This document shows, piece by piece, positions 4,931 to 5,891 of a stretch of 5,891 bases of DNA. The stretch is from the NCBI GenBank assembly GCA_017384185.1, contig JAFNUH010000259.1, positions 1-5,891 on the forward strand, written 5' to 3'. This stretch comes from Alistipes sp. Its GTDB lineage: Bacteria > Bacteroidota > Bacteroidia > Bacteroidales > Rikenellaceae. The translations under genes and the position numbers were made by a program. The notes under the pieces were generated by a model. It searched no databases and was not told where the DNA came from. It saw only the letters and a list, made by a program, of their open reading frames with translations. Each line of letters starts with the position of its first letter. Within the stretch, counting starts at the first letter, position 1.

Positions 4931-5869
4931 ATGATTAGCAGAAGAATGCTCAGAATTAAGGTCATTAAGGCCTTATATGCCCATATGAAGTCGGACGCCG
5001 ACTCATTGATGGCTTCAGAAAAGATGCTCGTAACGTCTATCGACAAGACCTACGACCTCTATTTCCTTATGTTGTCTCTGGTTGCTGAGATGGCTCACTA
5101 TGCCGAGCAGCGTCAGGAGGCAGCTAAGAAAAAGCAGTTACCCACCTACGAAGACCTCAATCCCAATCGCAAGTTTGTTGATAATGCCGTTATTCGCCTA
5201 ATCGCCCAGAGCGACTCGGTGAACGACTACCTTGCGGCACGCAAACTCTCGTGGGCTAAATATCCCGAACTCATTAAGACCTTATTTGCTCAGTTGGAGC
5301 AGAGCGACTACTACAAGAAGTATATGGCTTCACAGGAGCGCTCATTCCGTGAGGATTTGGCTCTCGTTACGGAGTTCTATACTCGTGAGTTGGAGGAGTC
5401 GGAGATATTGGAGAATGTTTTGGATGAGATGTCAATCTTATGGAACGACGACTTGGGCTTTGCCCTGATAATGGTCACTCGTACACTCTCGAATATACGC
5501 CCCTCACACGTCGATGTGAAGGTATTGCCCAAGTTTAAGAGCATCGAGGATTTGGACTTCGCTCGTGAGTTGTTCGCAAAGGCAGCCGTAAACTTCGACA
5601 ACTACCAGGAGGAGATTGAGAAATATACCCGCAACTGGGACGTTGAGCGTATCGCCTTTATGGATAACCTTATTATGGCTACGGCTGTAGCTGAGTTGGT
5701 GACATTCCCCTCAATTCCCGTGAAGGTTACTCTTGACGAGTATATCGAGATTGCTAAGTTCTACTCTACACACGGCAGTAGCACATTTATCAACGGTATC
5801 CTCGATAAGATTGTTGCATCGTTTACCGAGCAGGGCAAGATTAACAAGAGTGGTCGTGGTCTGATATAA
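4931..5869 (+). CDS. nusB: Transcription antitermination factor NusB
   Basis: NusB binds boxA RNA with ribosomal protein S10 and supports processive transcription of rRNA operons. The 312-residue length is about twice that of E. coli NusB, but this long form with a helical insertion is normal for Bacteroidetes. The N-terminus (MISRRMLRIKVIKALYAH) is the basic first helix of the RNA-binding fold. The C-terminal third carries the family signature: NWDVERIAFMDNLIM (about 236-250), AVAELVTFPSIPVKVTLDEYIEIAKFYS (about 253-280) and FINGILDKI (about 287-295). The last residues (NKSGRGLI) form a short basic tail. It has its own promoter. Its TAA stop overlaps an ATG by one base (TAATG), so a downstream gene is probably coupled to it. 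Confidence 0.95.
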   Translation: MISRRMLRIKVIKALYAHMKSDADSLMASEKMLVTSIDKTYDLYFLMLSLVAEMAHYAEQRQEAAKKKQLPTYEDLNPNRKFVDNAVIRLIAQSDSVNDYLAARKLSWAKYPELIKTLFAQLEQSDYYKKYMASQERSFREDLALVTEFYTRELEESEILENVLDEMSILWNDDLGFALIMVTRTLSNIRPSHVDVKVLPKFKSIEDLDFARELFAKAAVNFDNYQEEIEKYTRNWDVERIAFMDNLIMATAVAELVTFPSIPVKVTLDEYIEIAKFYSTHGSSTFINGILDKIVASFTEQGKINKSGRGLI

Positions 5870-5891
5870 TGGGTCGAGCGATAGGATATTT
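5869..5891 (+). CDS. Probable start of a gene downstream of nusB (partial)
   Basis: The nusB stop codon overlaps an ATG as TAATG, and the new frame reads MGRAIGY to the window edge without a stop. In Bacteroidales nusB is often followed by genes such as yajC, but these seven residues are too few to identify it. The support is the overlap geometry only. Confidence 0.35.

Overview
The window looks like a chromosomal segment from a Bacteroidales bacterium, possibly Alistipes-like or another Rikenellaceae; this genus-level guess is an inference. The evidence is three good matches to the Bacteroidetes promoter (TTTG, about 20 bases, TAnnTTTG), two DUF4251 proteins, signal peptides ending in SAQ or AAQ, little Shine-Dalgarno signal, and the long Bacteroidetes form of NusB. 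The base composition looks even throughout, with no transposase, phage gene, tRNA, rRNA or CRISPR array.

Layout, left to right. Positions 1-63 are the tail of an upstream + strand gene, perhaps UvrA-like. A terminator-like hairpin follows, and its 3' arm contains the start codon of the next gene. Two tandem DUF4251 genes (106-657 and 660-1280) form a tight pair of exported proteins, the second a lipoprotein, closed by a terminator. The 337-base gap 1281-1617 holds that terminator, a 119-base palindromic element, a smaller hairpin and a clear promoter. That promoter drives a secreted TPR/transglutaminase-like protein (1618-2844), which ends in a probably bidirectional terminator. A second copy of the palindromic element (2890-3012) follows and runs into the 3' end of ispF.

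Three genes on the minus strand (4804 down to 2998) form one operon: an HPr-kinase-like ATPase, a signal-peptidase-like S24/S26 protein whose start overlaps the kinase end by 17 bases, and ispF (isoprenoid precursor synthesis) 6 bases further on. The operon is divergent from nusB (4931-5869), and the 126-base spacer between them carries a promoter in each direction. At the right edge a further gene probably starts inside the nusB stop codon (TAATG).

How they work together: nusB and ispF are housekeeping genes. The DUF4251 pair and the transglutaminase-like protein are envelope or periplasmic proteins of unknown role. The kinase/peptidase pair resembles a protein-modification or peptide-maturation module, but no precursor peptide, PqqD-type recognition protein or other partner lies in the window. 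The most unusual sequence features are the two diverged palindromic elements, whose arms differ by compensating changes, and the start codon embedded in a terminator-like hairpin.
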